Source of the DNA: Erythrophleum ivorense
Taxonomy: Eukaryota; Streptophyta; Magnoliopsida; Fabales; Fabaceae
Assembly: GCA_026724425.1 (NCBI GenBank)
Contig: JAIUCV010000002.1
Coordinates: 1,183,001 to 1,247,000, forward strand
DNA length: 64,000 nt
Direction: 5' to 3'
The notes beneath the pieces are model-generated. The model searched no databases. It was not told the origin of the DNA and was given only the letters and a program-made list of their open reading frames with translations. Position 1 is the first letter of the stretch; every line of letters begins with the position of its first letter. Made by a program: the position numbers and the translations under genes. This document shows, piece after piece, positions 13,690 through 25,245 of this stretch.

Positions 13690-14000
13690 AATATTCCAAT
13701 GAGAAAGGAGGGTGCCCTGATCCTCTGCGTATAGTAGAGGATTGGCAGGATGTGCGCAACGACGGAAGCCAATCTCGGCCGTAGACGTAATGCAATCAGG
13801 ACCATTCATCGAAGTGGAATCAAAACACACCGTTTTAGTTGGGTCAGGCAAATTGGGCAAGATTGAAGACGATCTGGACCGTTCATTTTATGCAATCTCA
13901 ACCGTCCGCATCCCAATTGCTGCATGTTCCATTTGCTTTCTTCCTCCCCTGTTCAGTTCATAAATGGCGGGAAAAAAACGACAATTGTTCCTTCCAGCAA
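13690..14000. promoter_or_regulatory. Promoter-like island without an obvious gene
   Basis: This 300-bp patch is clearly less AT-rich than its surroundings. It contains a canonical E2F-type site (TGGCGGGAAAA, 13965-13975; reverse complement TTTTCCCGCCA). It also has three inverse copies of an ACGGNYNAGAT motif: 13772-13782, 13872-13882 and 13895-13905 (reverse complements ACGGCCGAGAT, ACGGTCCAGAT, ACGGTTGAGAT), plus a weaker one near 13795-13805. I see no convincing coding exon on either side. It may be the stranded promoter of a lost or moved gene, or a transposed promoter fragment. Confidence 0.4.
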
Positions 14001-14519
14001 CAATATCAAGTCTTACTTTGTTTCTGTTAGATATGGTTCCATGATGTAAAAATAAGATAATAGCATGATTCTTAGCATATATAAAACTTGGGTATGGTTT
14101 AATACTAACACAATATATATTTTCTTATGGGATTGACAAATGCAGACTCTGAAGTAATAATTCTTTTAACGTTAAAAGCTTAACATATGAGAATACCACA
14201 ATTATATAACTTCTTTATCCGATTTTCCTCTGCCCTCCTCTGGAAAGGTATACACAACTCTGAGTTTGTCTGTTACGTAGAAAATTAAATATAAAAATGA
14301 AAAAAAAAAAGATGATTCTGTAGATAAAAAATATTTATAATATTTTTATTTTTAATAATTAAATAATAATTAATAAATAATATTAAATAATAATTCAAAT
14401 AATAAAATTGACATTTCAACAATTTTGATTTTCTTATTTCACTGTCCTTCGTACTACTAAACATGCCGAAAGTAAATGAACTAAATTGAAAATAAATAAA
14501 GCACACGAAATATTCTTAA

Positions 14520-15218
14520 TTAAGAGTTTAAGACACAAATTGAAGAAACACCAAGAAATAGGGTGGATACAAATAGCCGAAACATAGTTGAGGTCTCTTC
14601 AACATCTTTGAAAGCCATTCTTGTATAAGGGCTTCTAGCATGGAATTTAAACTTGCCATTACTTGCTCCCTTAATCTCATCAACTAAAGATCTAGAGCTG
14701 AAAACTTCAGTATCAAAAAGAACTTCCAATTCACTTGATATCTGGTCAAAACGAAACTGCCTTACGCCTTTCATGTTGCTAGGCATGCTTTTTAAGAATT
14801 GCCCATCAATCAGGCTGTATACACCAACAACTGATAAAATTATTTTATCCTGCTCGCTGCTCTGTACAAATGAACCTTCAAAACCAACATCTTCAATTGC
14901 ATTGACTATATCATCTTTATTGATTACATTAGGATCATATTCAACTTCTCCTAAGGAAGTAGCCAAAGCTACCATAGCTCTTTTGACCCCTGGAAGACAT
15001 CTTAAAATACCTTCAAAAGAATATACAGAGGCTGCACATGTCATACCACCAATTGTGAACTGTTCCACCAAGGTTCCATGCGGCTTTTTTCCAAGTGCAC
15101 TGACACTGGGTTCAGGTAATATATCTGCTTCAAACGCTGCATCTTCGATTGCATTTTTGACGTCTACATCCTTTTTAAGACATGTTTCAAAACGTGGTTC
15201 AATAACTATGGAATACAA
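14520..15218 (-). pseudogene. Fragment of a RAN1/HMA7-type copper P1B-ATPase gene
   Basis: A single open frame of 232 codons matches only the N-terminal cytosolic part of the plant RAN1/HMA7 copper-transporting ATPase. It holds the tail of the first heavy-metal domain (VKNAIEDAAFEADIL), the second domain (GGMTCAAS ... LPGVKRAMVALATSLGEVEYDP), the linker (GVRQFRFDQIS, SRSLVDEIKG) and the start of the first membrane helix (MFRLFVSTLFLGV), then a stop. Everything catalytic is absent: the remaining helices, the DKTG phosphorylation site and the ATP-binding domain. The second Cys of the CxxC copper motif is replaced by Ser (CAAS), so copper binding by this domain should be lost. It looks like one exon copied without the rest. 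The open frame suggests a recent copy. Family match is strong; whether it is transcribed is unknown. Confidence 0.75.
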
Positions 15219-15326
15219 GCCTCCAGTGCCAAGTTTTATTTCTCAAGTTTACTGCATTGGAGATTACTAAATTGAAAGCAACAATGAGATGGAAAGCTAA
15301 GCTATCGGGAAAAGAAGGAGAACTTA

Positions 15327-15569
15327 CGAGATGAGGAAGGTGCACTGCTCCAGATCTGGGGTTGCACTGAAACGCTTGAGAGAATGCTGGACTTTGCATG
15401 CTGCAGATCTCGGATGGAGCATGAACAGAGCTAGCGGTTGAAGATAACTGAACTTGTTGCGTTTGCGGGGCTGAGAGCAGCACAGATGGATTTTGGGGCT
15501 TTGAAACGAACGGCTCGGATTACACACGATGAACGGTGAACATTGGCTAAAAAAATGGAGATGTGTCAC
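15327..15569 (-). CDS. Orphan candidate first exon with transit-peptide-like sequence
   Basis: On the minus strand an ATG at 15569 opens a frame of about 80 codons that is rich in Ser, Arg and Lys and poor in acidic residues (starts MTHLHFFSQCSPFIVCNP). It ends at a good donor (TCTC then GTAAGT, junction near 15326/15327). The composition would suit a plastid or mitochondrial targeting peptide, but I do not recognise the protein and found no clean second exon: sequence after several possible acceptors meets stops before the RAN1 fragment. A second overlapping frame (15199-15483) is also open, which weakens the case. The ATG lies only 172 bp from the ATG of the divergent UGT gene. It may be a real first exon of a broken gene, or chance. 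Confidence 0.25.
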
Positions 15570-15741
15570 ACGTTGAAGCCGTCGATTACGCAGACGGCTG
15601 GGATTTATGGAGCAATCGACATCGTTTTCTCACTTCCCACGGTCTGCATATCGCGAGGCTGTGCAGAGGATCGGGACACTCTTACTTCAGAGGATCTGTA
15701 TCGGGACGCGAAAGGCGAACACAGTTGGGGCGCGCACAGAA
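15490..15741. promoter_or_regulatory. Short divergent promoter region of the first intact UGT
   Basis: The region between the UGT start codon (15742) and the minus-strand candidate exon is less AT-rich than the surroundings. It carries copies of the same motif family as the 13.7-kb island: ACGGCTCGGAT (15510-15520), ACGGCTGGGAT (15594-15604) and a partial inverse copy near 15578-15588. No clear TATA box is seen. Boundaries are approximate. Confidence 0.35.
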
Positions 15742-18700
15742 ATGGAACGACAACGGAAAGGCTGTTCATTGGCACTGATACCTTCGCCATTACAAGGCCA
15801 CATAACGCCCTTACTTCAGCTTGCAGACATCCTCTACTCAAAGGGTTTCTCCATCATCATCATCCACACCACATTCAACTCTCCTGACCCTTCTGGGTAC
15901 CCCCACTTCACCTTTGTTTCCATCCTCGATGGATTATCCGAAACCGAAGCCTCCACATCCGATCCTATACACCTCACTGACCTTATCAACATCAGATGCG
16001 CAACTCCTCTTAGACAGTGCTTGGCTAATTTGTTATCTGATGCCTCTCTTGACCCTATTGCTTGCTTGATTGCTGACGCTGCCCTTCATTTCACTCGATC
16101 TGTTTGTGACTCTCTCCATCTCCCTAGGCTTGTGTTACGGACTGGCGGGGCATCTTCGTTTCTTGTGTTCTCTTTGTTTCCCCTTTTAAGACAAAGAGGT
16201 TACCTTCCCATTCAAGGTGGGTTCTTGTTCCGCCTTTCATCTATCGTAATAATAAATTCCAAATTGTTCTGAAAAATTGTTATTCGTTTTAGTGATGAAT
16301 GAATTCACCGTCTTTCGTTGTATGGATTGCATTGATTATCCATCTTCCTGCTATCTGATCTTTTTCTGTTACTAGGATCCTAGAAATATAGATTGCGGTA
16401 AGGGTGCTCATCCGGCTGATTGGCCTGAGGGCCGCTCTAACCCTGTCCAATCGGGCCGGACCGGTTAAAAATATAAATGGATATAACTTTAAATAAAATT
16501 ATTTTGAGTCAGGTGTGTCATGGATGAAAGTATATTCTGCCCAACTCGCTTTAATAGTTATTTTTTTTAGTTATTAATATCTTGTCATCTTTTTATTTTA
16601 TTTTATTTAATTATCTCTGTATACTGTAATTTTTATTATTTACGTAAATATTTTTTATTTTTTAATTATTTTTATCATTTATATAAATTCTTACTGATAT
16701 TTTTTTTGTTAAATAATAAAAAAATATATATTTACTTAAGACTAATTATGTTATTATATCTTATATTTTACTTGATAATATTAGATTATTTTTTTATTAC
16801 TGATACAAATACAAGAGTTTTAAAAGTCTATTGTTTTGAAATATATGCCTATAAGTTTGTGTAAAAATATTTTTATATTACAAGTATTAATTCATTAAAA
16901 AAAAAAATAGTTTGGGCGGCTCTAACTCGTCTTGTCTGAACATAAATTAGACTTATTAGAGTTGAGTAAGGCCACGGGTATAAAAACAAGTTTCATGTTT
17001 TAATCGGGTCAGGTATCGAACGTACTAGATGTTCAATTTGGTCATGTCCATATACAACCCTACTTATTAGAACTGCCTCGAGCTGCTTTAACCCGCCTTA
17101 AAATTGGGCTTCTTCGGGCCGGACAGGGCCACGGGCATAAAAATACGCCCAAGACCCTAATCGGGCAGGGTTTCGGGCCAAGCATCGCTCTGACCCAGCC
17201 TTGGTCATGTACACCCCTAGATTGGGGTCTCTTGCAAGTCCAATTTGCTCTGTTTTGTCTTGCTGAGGAAAAAAACTATTTGTTATTTATCAGTGAACAC
17301 TAAACACAGCCGTTTGATTTTATAGTAAAATAACAATTAGATACTTAAATTGTTACGTGAATAGGTCTATTTAGGTCTTTATTGGATTTGAAGGCATAGT
17401 CGTTTTAGTTTGAAATGTGAATCTGCTTTTGTTTGAGATAATCATTATTGCATTAATACTTCACTGACATTGAAGAATTTAGTCATAGTGAGGATTTGGC
17501 ATAAGGGATAGAGTACTTTATAGGGCTGAAAATTTGACATTTCAAGTATTTGAGTTGCTTTTGTTTTTTTGCTTTTTCGCTTTTCTTTTACCGCATCTAT
17601 TCCTGAATTTGATGATAGTGAGAAGCAGAAGACGGGTAAGACAATTTCTCTTATGGAAAGTCCATGATGCAATTGTGGATCTCAAGTTACTTGCTCTTTC
17701 TTGAATTTTGGTCTTTGTATATATATGGCCTGTTATAAAAGGGTTACGATGAATAGAGGTTACCACTATCTTTGGACGGGCTGCACTAACTTAATCACTA
17801 GATAAGCCTGGTCATAATATTTGTCTGATGTTGTGGGCAAATTATTTATCTTTTTTCTTTTTGTTTTTATTTTGGGGAGGGGGGGGGGGTTGGGGTTAGT
17901 TATCCTACATCAAGACAACTTTATACATTATAAACATGTTCATCTAAACTTGATGGTATGGATTATAAAAGATAAATAACAAATTTATGTTAGGGGGTAG
18001 TATCCCAAGGTCAGGCTGTGCCTCTTTTTCTTAGCTTATGAGTAACAGATTTATGTTAGGGGTAGCGGGCTAACATGTATCAGTTTGATAGTGCTACCGT
18101 TTAGCCCAGAAAAGAAAAGAGAAGAAAACCATGTTACTTTAAACTTGAGGGTATGGACTATGAAATTGAAGATTGGAGATTGAGCATAAATGAATTAAAA
18201 TGTGGTTATAGAAGCAGTTACTGGAAGATTGTGTTTTGTTGACAAGGTCCATTTTTCTTTCTTTTTTTTTTCTTTCCCTTAAAATTTCATGGTAATCAGT
18301 TCTAGAGTTCAGATTTACGTTGGCTTGTTGCATGTTGCTGGAACTGAAATTTAGATATTGGTGCCTTCTATTGGGAGTTGAAGACATTTTCTCTTCAAGC
18401 TAATGTCCCTGATCTGGCAATGGAAAAATTAAAGATCTGTTTCCTTTTCTTTTTACCTACATGGTCTGAACTATGACGGCAAGGGAAACCTACACCTCCT
18501 CCCAAACTGCTCCTTAGTAATCTATTTACAGGCATATTAGAGCAAACTCAGTAAGAGATTCATAATTCAATCACAAATTGCCGTTCTTAGGATACATGTT
18601 CATGTATAGGGTATAGACAAGCTTATGAAATTGTTTACTGTTGCACTCAAACTGCTAAATGTATTTCACTACATGGATAGAGATCTACGACTTTTCTGCT

Positions 18701-20814
18701 AGGAATGAGTGCATAGCAATAATTTTGCTTGTAGCAATCTCCTTGGCTGTATTAGTCTGTGAATTCCTCTATGAATTACTGTACCCTCTTTGTCACATTT
18801 GGAAAGTGATAATCTTAATTGGCTCCTGTTTGACGGATTATGTATTTCAGTCAGTGTTGATAGTTGCCTAATGGGATCTTATTATAAAACGTTTACTGCA
18901 GGACTACTGAAAATTCATTGATCAATGTTTAAAGAACATCAAGAAAATAGAGTATTGCCTATTTTTACTTTTGCTAATAATCATGGTAAAATAAAATTTA
19001 TTTTATGACCTTCAGTTTTTGTCCTCAATAACTGTCTTTATTGCTTTTTTATAAGCTGTGCAGTATTTTCCTTTGTCTTTTGGTCCTCAATAACTTCATC
19101 TTTATTCCTCCATAACATTACAGCTATAGTCATGACTCCCTTTATAAAAGAAATAGAAGATGAACAAGTTTTATGATCGACAAGTCACATTACAATTTGT
19201 CTCATGATGGACAAGTTTTAAGTTTGATTTTATGTTTGACAATTGTTAAGCATTTTGATCCGGGGAAATAATTCTATTGGTTTCACTGTGCATGACCATT
19301 TATTCTGTCAACCTGATGTACCTAACTATTGCTTCATTTTAGTGTGAACTTATGTTTTTGCCTATCACTGTTTTAGCTACATCACTTTGTTGTTCTTATA
19401 ACTATAATTGTCAACACTGTTTCGGTTGTATTTATCCATTTTCTACTTCTTCCATCTGCAATATTATCTTCCTTTTGTTTTTGGTTACAACATTGATCTC
19501 TCAGTTTATTACTCTACATCCTGGGCATCGCATGGGTAGATCAGCTAGTTCATTATTCATCTGTGAACACTAAGTACGGCCGTTTGATTTTATAGTAAAA
19601 TAACAATTAGATACTTAAATTGTTAGGTCTATTTAGTATTCTAAATTAATAAATGTATTAGTTAATATGTGAAAACGACAAATCATTGGTACATTAGTCT
19701 TTTTGTTGTTCTTTGATTTTACTTGATAAAATGACCATTGTGTAAGTAATTTATTAATTTTTAAGATTACCTAATGCATTCATTATTGTTTAGGAATTAT
19801 TGTTAGCTTGCTCATCAGTTTTAATATCATTTTGTTTCTCAAATTGCAATTCAGATATGTATTTATGACGATCATTTCACTGTTGAAGATTTCTAATTTT
19901 CTTGTGTTGAATATTCAGATTCTCGATGGGAAGAACCTGTGCTAGAGCTTCCACCACTCAAAGTGAAAGACCTTCCAAAGATTGAGACACGAGATCCTGA
20001 GGCATTTAATGAATTTGTTTGTCGCATGGTTAATGAATGCAAGACCTCCTCGGGAGTGATTTGGAACACCTTTGAAGAGTTGGAATCATCTGCATTGGCA
20101 AAACTTGGCCAAGAATTTTCCATACCCATCTACCCAATTGGCCCTTTTCACAAACACTTTTCTTTGGGCTCAACTTCTGCTAGCGTCTTGTTGACACCAG
20201 ATGAAAGTTGCATCCCCTGGTTAGACAAAAGAGAACCCAACTCTGTTGTTTATGTGAGCTTTGGGAGTATTGCTTCAATAACCGAAACAGAGCTGTTGGA
20301 GATGGCTTGGGGGTTATCCAACAGCAAGCAGCCATTTCTGTGGGTGGTTCGACCAGGATTGGTCCGTGGCTCAGAATGGCTTGAACCATTGCCAGTTGGG
20401 TTTATAGAGAATTTGGGAGGAAGAGGCCACATTGTGAAATGGGCCCCACAGGAACAAGTGTTGAGCCATCCGGCAGTTGGAGCATTTTGGACTCATAACG
20501 GTTGGAACTCAACGTTAGAGAGCATATGTGAAGGGGTTCCTATGATTTGTATGCCATGTTTTGCAGACCAAAAGGTGAATGCCAAATATGTAAGTGATGT
20601 TTGGAAGGTTGGGGTGCAATTACAGAATAAGCTGGAGAGAGGAGAGGTAGAGAACACCATTAGAAAAGTAATGGTAGAGGATGAAGGAAAGGTTATTAGA
20701 GAGAGAGTCTTAAAGCTGAAGGAAAAGGCAAATCTCTGTCTAAAACAAGGTGGTTCGTCTTACCGTTCTATGGATGGCTTAATTAGTCACATCTTGTCAT
20801 ATAAAGCTCATTGA
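15742..20814 (+). CDS. UGT76-type UDP-glycosyltransferase, copy 1 (456 aa)
   Basis: The enzyme would transfer a sugar from a UDP-sugar to a small acceptor in the cytosol. Exons are 15742-16216 and 19919-20814 with a phase-1 GT-AG junction, giving 456 aa, normal for family-1 plant UGTs. The N-terminal half has PSPLQGHITPLLQLADIL with the catalytic His and CLIADA with the likely partner Asp region. The C-terminal half has YVSFGS and a full 44-residue PSPG box running from WAPQEQVLSH to PCFADQ (about 20439-20570). The final Gln of the box favours UDP-glucose. The frame is open upstream to 15607, but the ATG at 15742 gives the family-typical start MERQRKG. Family members act on hormones and defence metabolites (isoleucic acid, cytokinins, N-hydroxypipecolate); the substrate here cannot be read from sequence. 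The 3.7-kb intron is unusually long and holds a hAT-like element and a direct repeat. Confidence 0.93.
16391..17227. mobile_element. Non-autonomous hAT-like element in the UGT copy 1 intron
   Basis: The element spans about 16399-17219 (821 bp). Ends are TAAGGGTGCTCAT and, read from the other side, TAGGGGTGTACAT: imperfect terminal inverted repeats of hAT type. It is flanked by an 8-bp target duplication with one mismatch (GATTGCGG 16391-16398; GATTGGGG 17220-17227). Subterminal regions are GC-rich with repeated CGGGC/GGGCC motifs, and the centre is AT-rich with no transposase frame. It is therefore a non-autonomous copy. Confidence 0.75.
17283..17374 (+). repeat. Direct repeat in UGT intron, copy A
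   Basis: This block of about 92 bp recurs at 19553-19636 in the same orientation with few differences (shared core CCGTTTGATTTTATAGTAAA). Copy A contains an extra 8 bases (CGTGAATA) near its 3' end. The two copies bracket about 2.2 kb of intron. Confidence 0.85.
17873..17897 (+). repeat. Poly-G tract in UGT intron
   Basis: A GGGGAGGGGGGGGGGGTTGGGG-like run in an AT-rich intron. It could form a G-quadruplex in DNA or pre-mRNA, but is probably a simple low-complexity tract. Confidence 0.6.
19553..19636 (+). repeat. Direct repeat in UGT intron, copy B
   Basis: Second copy of the block at 17283-17374, located about 280 bp before exon 2 of the UGT gene. Confidence 0.85.
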
Positions 20815-22623
20815 TTAGTCTCTTGGGCAATGAACTAAATCACGCCACGTTGTATGATGGAAGAAAATGATTTGATTGTCTTTTTTTATGGGACAAGTTA
20901 TATTGGGGGAAGCTATCAATTTTAATATGAGCATTTGAGATCATTTGAAATGAATGACATTTTTGAGACATATCTTAAATATGATTATTGGTTTATTACT
21001 TGAATTTACAGACGATGGATTCAGTGTAGCCTTCACATTAATATTAATGTACTGAAGTGATAGAATAGTTTTTACTTGTTTACATTCTTGTGAATGGTGG
21101 GCATGAGTCTTGAAAACTTGGGCATGCATCAACTGCCTGATAAAATAGTTTGACAGCGTACTTGACGAGTGGCCTTTATCTTGTACAAATTTAAACAACT
21201 TTAAATGATATTTACTTTAGACATAGTGATATATTTATCTATAATTAATAAAATTTTATTTTATTTAATAAATTAACTCTTCTTCACACACATCAATTAG
21301 GCCAGTAGAGACGAGGCCATCCAACCAGTAGAATTTCACGTCAACGTCCCACGTTCATTTCCATTTATGCTGTTAGTTGAAGGAAAGGGCCAAATTGGAA
21401 GCCGAGACATTCTCGGACAGAAAATAATAATCATATACCATGTATATACAGAAACAGCATTATTTTATCATCTAAGTACTTTCCATTATTATTTTTTAAA
21501 AAATCTATCAATATGAAAATAAAAAATATATTATTAACTTTATTCATTCACAAAAGACTTTTATAAAAAATGTCTTATTATTTCATCGTTAATGAATTTT
21601 TAATTTCTTATATATGTTTTAAATTGTTTTTTTTAAATGAGGGCTAAGTTGTATTTAAATTATATTAGAACTGCACACACACACACACACACACACATAT
21701 ATGTTTATGTTAGTGTAATATATCACACCTGAATAAGTGTGTGTTAGGATTTTTTACTCTTACAAAATAGGAGTATCTGCATTATTTAGATTTAATTTGA
21801 ACACTTTATATCTTATTTTCTTTTATTTCTTTTAAATCAAACATAATTTTTTTTTAAAGTTCACAATTAAAAAACTATTATTTTTGGTCTTGTATATAAA
21901 AAATTTTTTTAGAGTTTGATTTGGTCTAAAATATAAAAAAATAAACCACTAATACTTAATATATTAATTATAGTATTCCAATTATACTATTCATTAAATG
22001 AGTTTTTCAAATTATAAGTAGTAGTTGTCATTAATTTCAAGAAGAAAGTATATACATTAAATGGAAGCATTCCTGAAAAATAATTTTTATTTAGGATAAA
22101 ATTAAGAAGATTGATTACTTTTAACCAACTTTTTTAATTCTTATAAATTAGTTATTCGTTTCTTATATATGAAACTGGAAGTAGTATTTTTATTCTACCT
22201 TTTACTTTATTTAAAATTAAAAAAAAAGATCTAAATCATCTAGATTAAATTTGGACAATATAAATACTTCTATTGTTATTTTGTAGAAACTGAGAATAGT
22301 AATCTAATAAGTGTATTGTTTCTTTTTAAGAAAGACAAGTAAATCTAACATTTCAAGAAATTCAAATTCCCATATATGGTCAATTATGTTTTTCCACAAC
22401 TTCCAAGAAGAAGGTTAGTTGGGATGATGGTATTAAATACCAAAATAATAAAAAGAAAAAGAAAAGAGGTTCCCGATGATTCGGTTCTAAATATCCAACT
22501 TAATTAGGTGACATTTATTACATTTTCAGCTTTTAAATGCACATGATTGGTGTATGTATATGTGTGAAGCATGCTAGGCACCAAGAAAATAGCAAAGAAT
22601 AGCAGAGGCTAAGACAGACAATA
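20815..22623. other. Spacer between UGT copies 1 and 2
   Basis: This holds the 3' UTR of copy 1 and the promoter of copy 2. It is AT-rich with a CA/TA microsatellite near 21674-21703. No further UGT remnant or other gene is seen. The stretch just before 22624 (about 22560-22620) looks like a 5' UTR. Confidence 0.6.
21674..21703. repeat. (CA)n(TA)n microsatellite
   Basis: About twelve CA units followed by TATATG in the spacer between the two UGT genes. Confidence 0.9.
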
Positions 22624-24813
22624 ATGAACCTGAGAGAGTTACATTTTGTTGAAAGAAAAGGGAAGTGTCTAGTTCTCTTCCCATTGCCCTTACAAGGCCA
22701 CCTTAACCCTATGCTTCAGCTTGCTAACATTCTTTATTCCAAAGGCTTTTCCATCGCCATTATTCACACCCAATTCAACTCTCCCAACCCTTCAAACTAT
22801 CCTTACTTCACCTTCCATTCCATTCCCGATGGCTTGACACAATCCCTAGCTTCCTCCGCAGATCCTGTTGTTTTCAACACTCTTCTCAACGCTAACTGTT
22901 CATTGCCATTCCGTGATTGCTTGGCAAAGCTCTTGAGTTTTACTTCTCAAGACCCTATTGTTTGCTTGATTGCAGATGCCATTTGGACCTTCACACAAGC
23001 TGTTGCTGATAGCCTTTCACTCCCAAGGATTGTCTTACGCCCATCCAGTGTCTCTTCTTTTTTAACTTGGGATGCTTTCCCATTTTTACGTGAAATGGGT
23101 TACCTTGCCCAACAAGGTTCATTCACATCTTGTTACTCTTTGGAATCCTTTTGTTGATTTATAAATTTCTTTCTGTGTGGTATAAGCAAAAATATTCAAA
23201 TTTCTTTCTTGCACTGACAGAAGCTATGTATGTTTAGTCATATATATATGTATATATATATCAGCTTATCATATATTTTTTCCAAAATGTAAGCTTCTGT
23301 ATAAGCTTAATATGTGGTTTAATAATTAAGTTTAAATTCAAGCCCATCCTATTAATTAGTCCTCTATACTTTAAAATCCTATCAATTGGCCCGATATACT
23401 TTAAAATTAAGTTAAAATTGATTGATCAAATGACAAAATTTATCTATTTTTATTATTTCAATTTTGTATTATATTCATTCTTTCTATTCTCTTCATTATG
23501 TTTTATTTTTTATTTTTGTACTTGATTAACTTGATCTTTTTATAATAAATAGAACACGATATATATAATGATGGGTAGTTGAACAAAAATCCTTTAACTG
23601 TAACAGTATTGTAAACATTGATTATAAATTTGTCATTTTTAACTGAAAAATATTATTTGCAGTAGAATATGTCCAACATACTTAAAATAATATTTTTTAA
23701 AAATTGAAATAAATTTTATTTTTAAAAATAAATATGAATTTGTTCTATTACACTTTTAAATGTTAATAAATTGTACTGAAAGTTTGAGTTCCTTACACCT
23801 AAATACTCCTATTGTCTTAATTGGCATTTGTTGGTGTTAAGATTCATGCTCTAATCTTATAAACAAAAAATACTCAAATTTTCTGTGAATGCCATATCCT
23901 GGTTGCGTATTCTGCAGAGTCAGTGTTAGAAAAGCCAGTGAAGGAGCTTCCACCGCTGAAAGTGAAAGACCTTCCTATGATCAAGACGCGCAACGCCGAT
24001 AGCTTCTATGATCTACTACTCAACATGATGAAAGCTACCAAGTCATCCTCAGGACTCATTTGGAACACCTTCCAAGACCTGGAACAATCTGCACTCCTCG
24101 CTTGCATAAGGGACTTCCCTATCCCAGTCTTCGCAATTGGCCCATTTCACAACTGCTTCCCTCTACTCAAGTCCTCTTCTTCCACCGCCTTCTTCACACA
24201 AGATCAATCTGTAATTCCCTGGCTCGACACTCAACCACCCAACTCGGTTATTTATGTCAGCTTTGGGAGCCTTTCACAAATAACTGAATCTGATCTTGTG
24301 GAGATAGCTTGGGGGCTAGCCAACAGCCACTACCCCTTCTTGTGGGTCATTCGACCAGGCTCAGTTGGTGGTTCAGAGTGGTCCGAACCAGAACCATTGC
24401 CGAAGGGGTTCCTGGAGAATTTGGATGGCAGGGGCCGCATTGTGAAATGGGCTCCTCAGTTGGAAGTGCTGAGGCATGGTTCGGTAGGTGCGTTTTGGAC
24501 TCACAGTGGGTGGAATTCAACGATGGAGAGTATTTGTGAAGGAGTTCCTATGATCTGTTCTCCTTGTTTCGGGGATCAAATGGTTAATGCACGATATGTG
24601 AGCGACGTGTGGAAGGTGGGGGTGCACTTGGAAGGCAAATTCGAAAGAGGAGAAATAGAGAAGGCTATAAGGAACATCATGGATGAGGCTGCCAGCAAGG
24701 ATATGAGGGATAGACTTGATAACTTGAAAAAGAAATCAAAACAGTGTCTAATGGCGGGAGGTTCTTCATTTCAATCCCTGGAAAGCCTTGTTAATTACCT
24801 GTCATCTTTCTAA
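22624..24813 (+). CDS. UGT76-type UDP-glycosyltransferase, copy 2 (462 aa)
   Basis: Exons are 22624-23116 and 23918-24813 with a phase-1 GT-AG junction at the same codon as copy 1; the intron is 801 bp. The protein starts MNLRELHFVERKGKC, slightly longer than copy 1. It carries the catalytic-His block PLPLQGHLNPMLQLANIL, CLIADAIWTFTQAVADSL, YVSFGSLSQIT, and a complete PSPG box from WAPQLEVLRH to PCFGDQ (about 24447-24578), again ending in Gln. The box reads THSGWNS where copy 1 has THNGWNS; both lack the HCGWNS Cys seen in many UGTs. The exon-2 proteins are clearly paralogous but well diverged, so the duplication is not recent and substrates may differ. Expected to be a soluble cytosolic glucosyltransferase; acceptor unknown. 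Confidence 0.93.
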
Positions 24814-25218
24814 CTTCAAAATAAGTTTAAAATAAAATAAATTATTGTTCAAAAATTATCTCCTTAGACAGAGAGTTTCTGTTGCAACTGTTGTTTCCAT
24901 GCCCATCAAAATAAAGTCAAGCGTCTAAAGCTTTGCGATTGAAGTGATTCACAACCCATTGCCCCACTTCAAAAGACACCTCTAAATTTCTATTTTGCCA
25001 TAGAACGACAAACTCATGTCCACGCGTTAAAATGCATTCCATTCAATGCCTAATCCTATTTTTGGATCCATATAGGATTTATCAATCTGAAGTAGAAATT
25101 TGCTGCTGTATGTCCAACCTTTTCACACACTTGGCAAGTAGGCCTTTTATTGCTTAGGTAGAAGAAAAGAAAAAGAATGTGTGAATAACGCTCAGCTTAG
25201 CTAACGAATAATTCCATG

Positions 25219-25245
25219 ATATATATATATATATATATATATATT
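25219..25245. repeat. (TA)n microsatellite
   Basis: About thirteen uninterrupted AT/TA dinucleotides. Confidence 0.9.

Noticed and set aside
15607..15741. 45-residue N-terminal extension of UGT copy 1
   Set aside because: The frame is open, but family members start close to the residue encoded at 15742, and the upstream stretch is unlike any UGT N-terminus.
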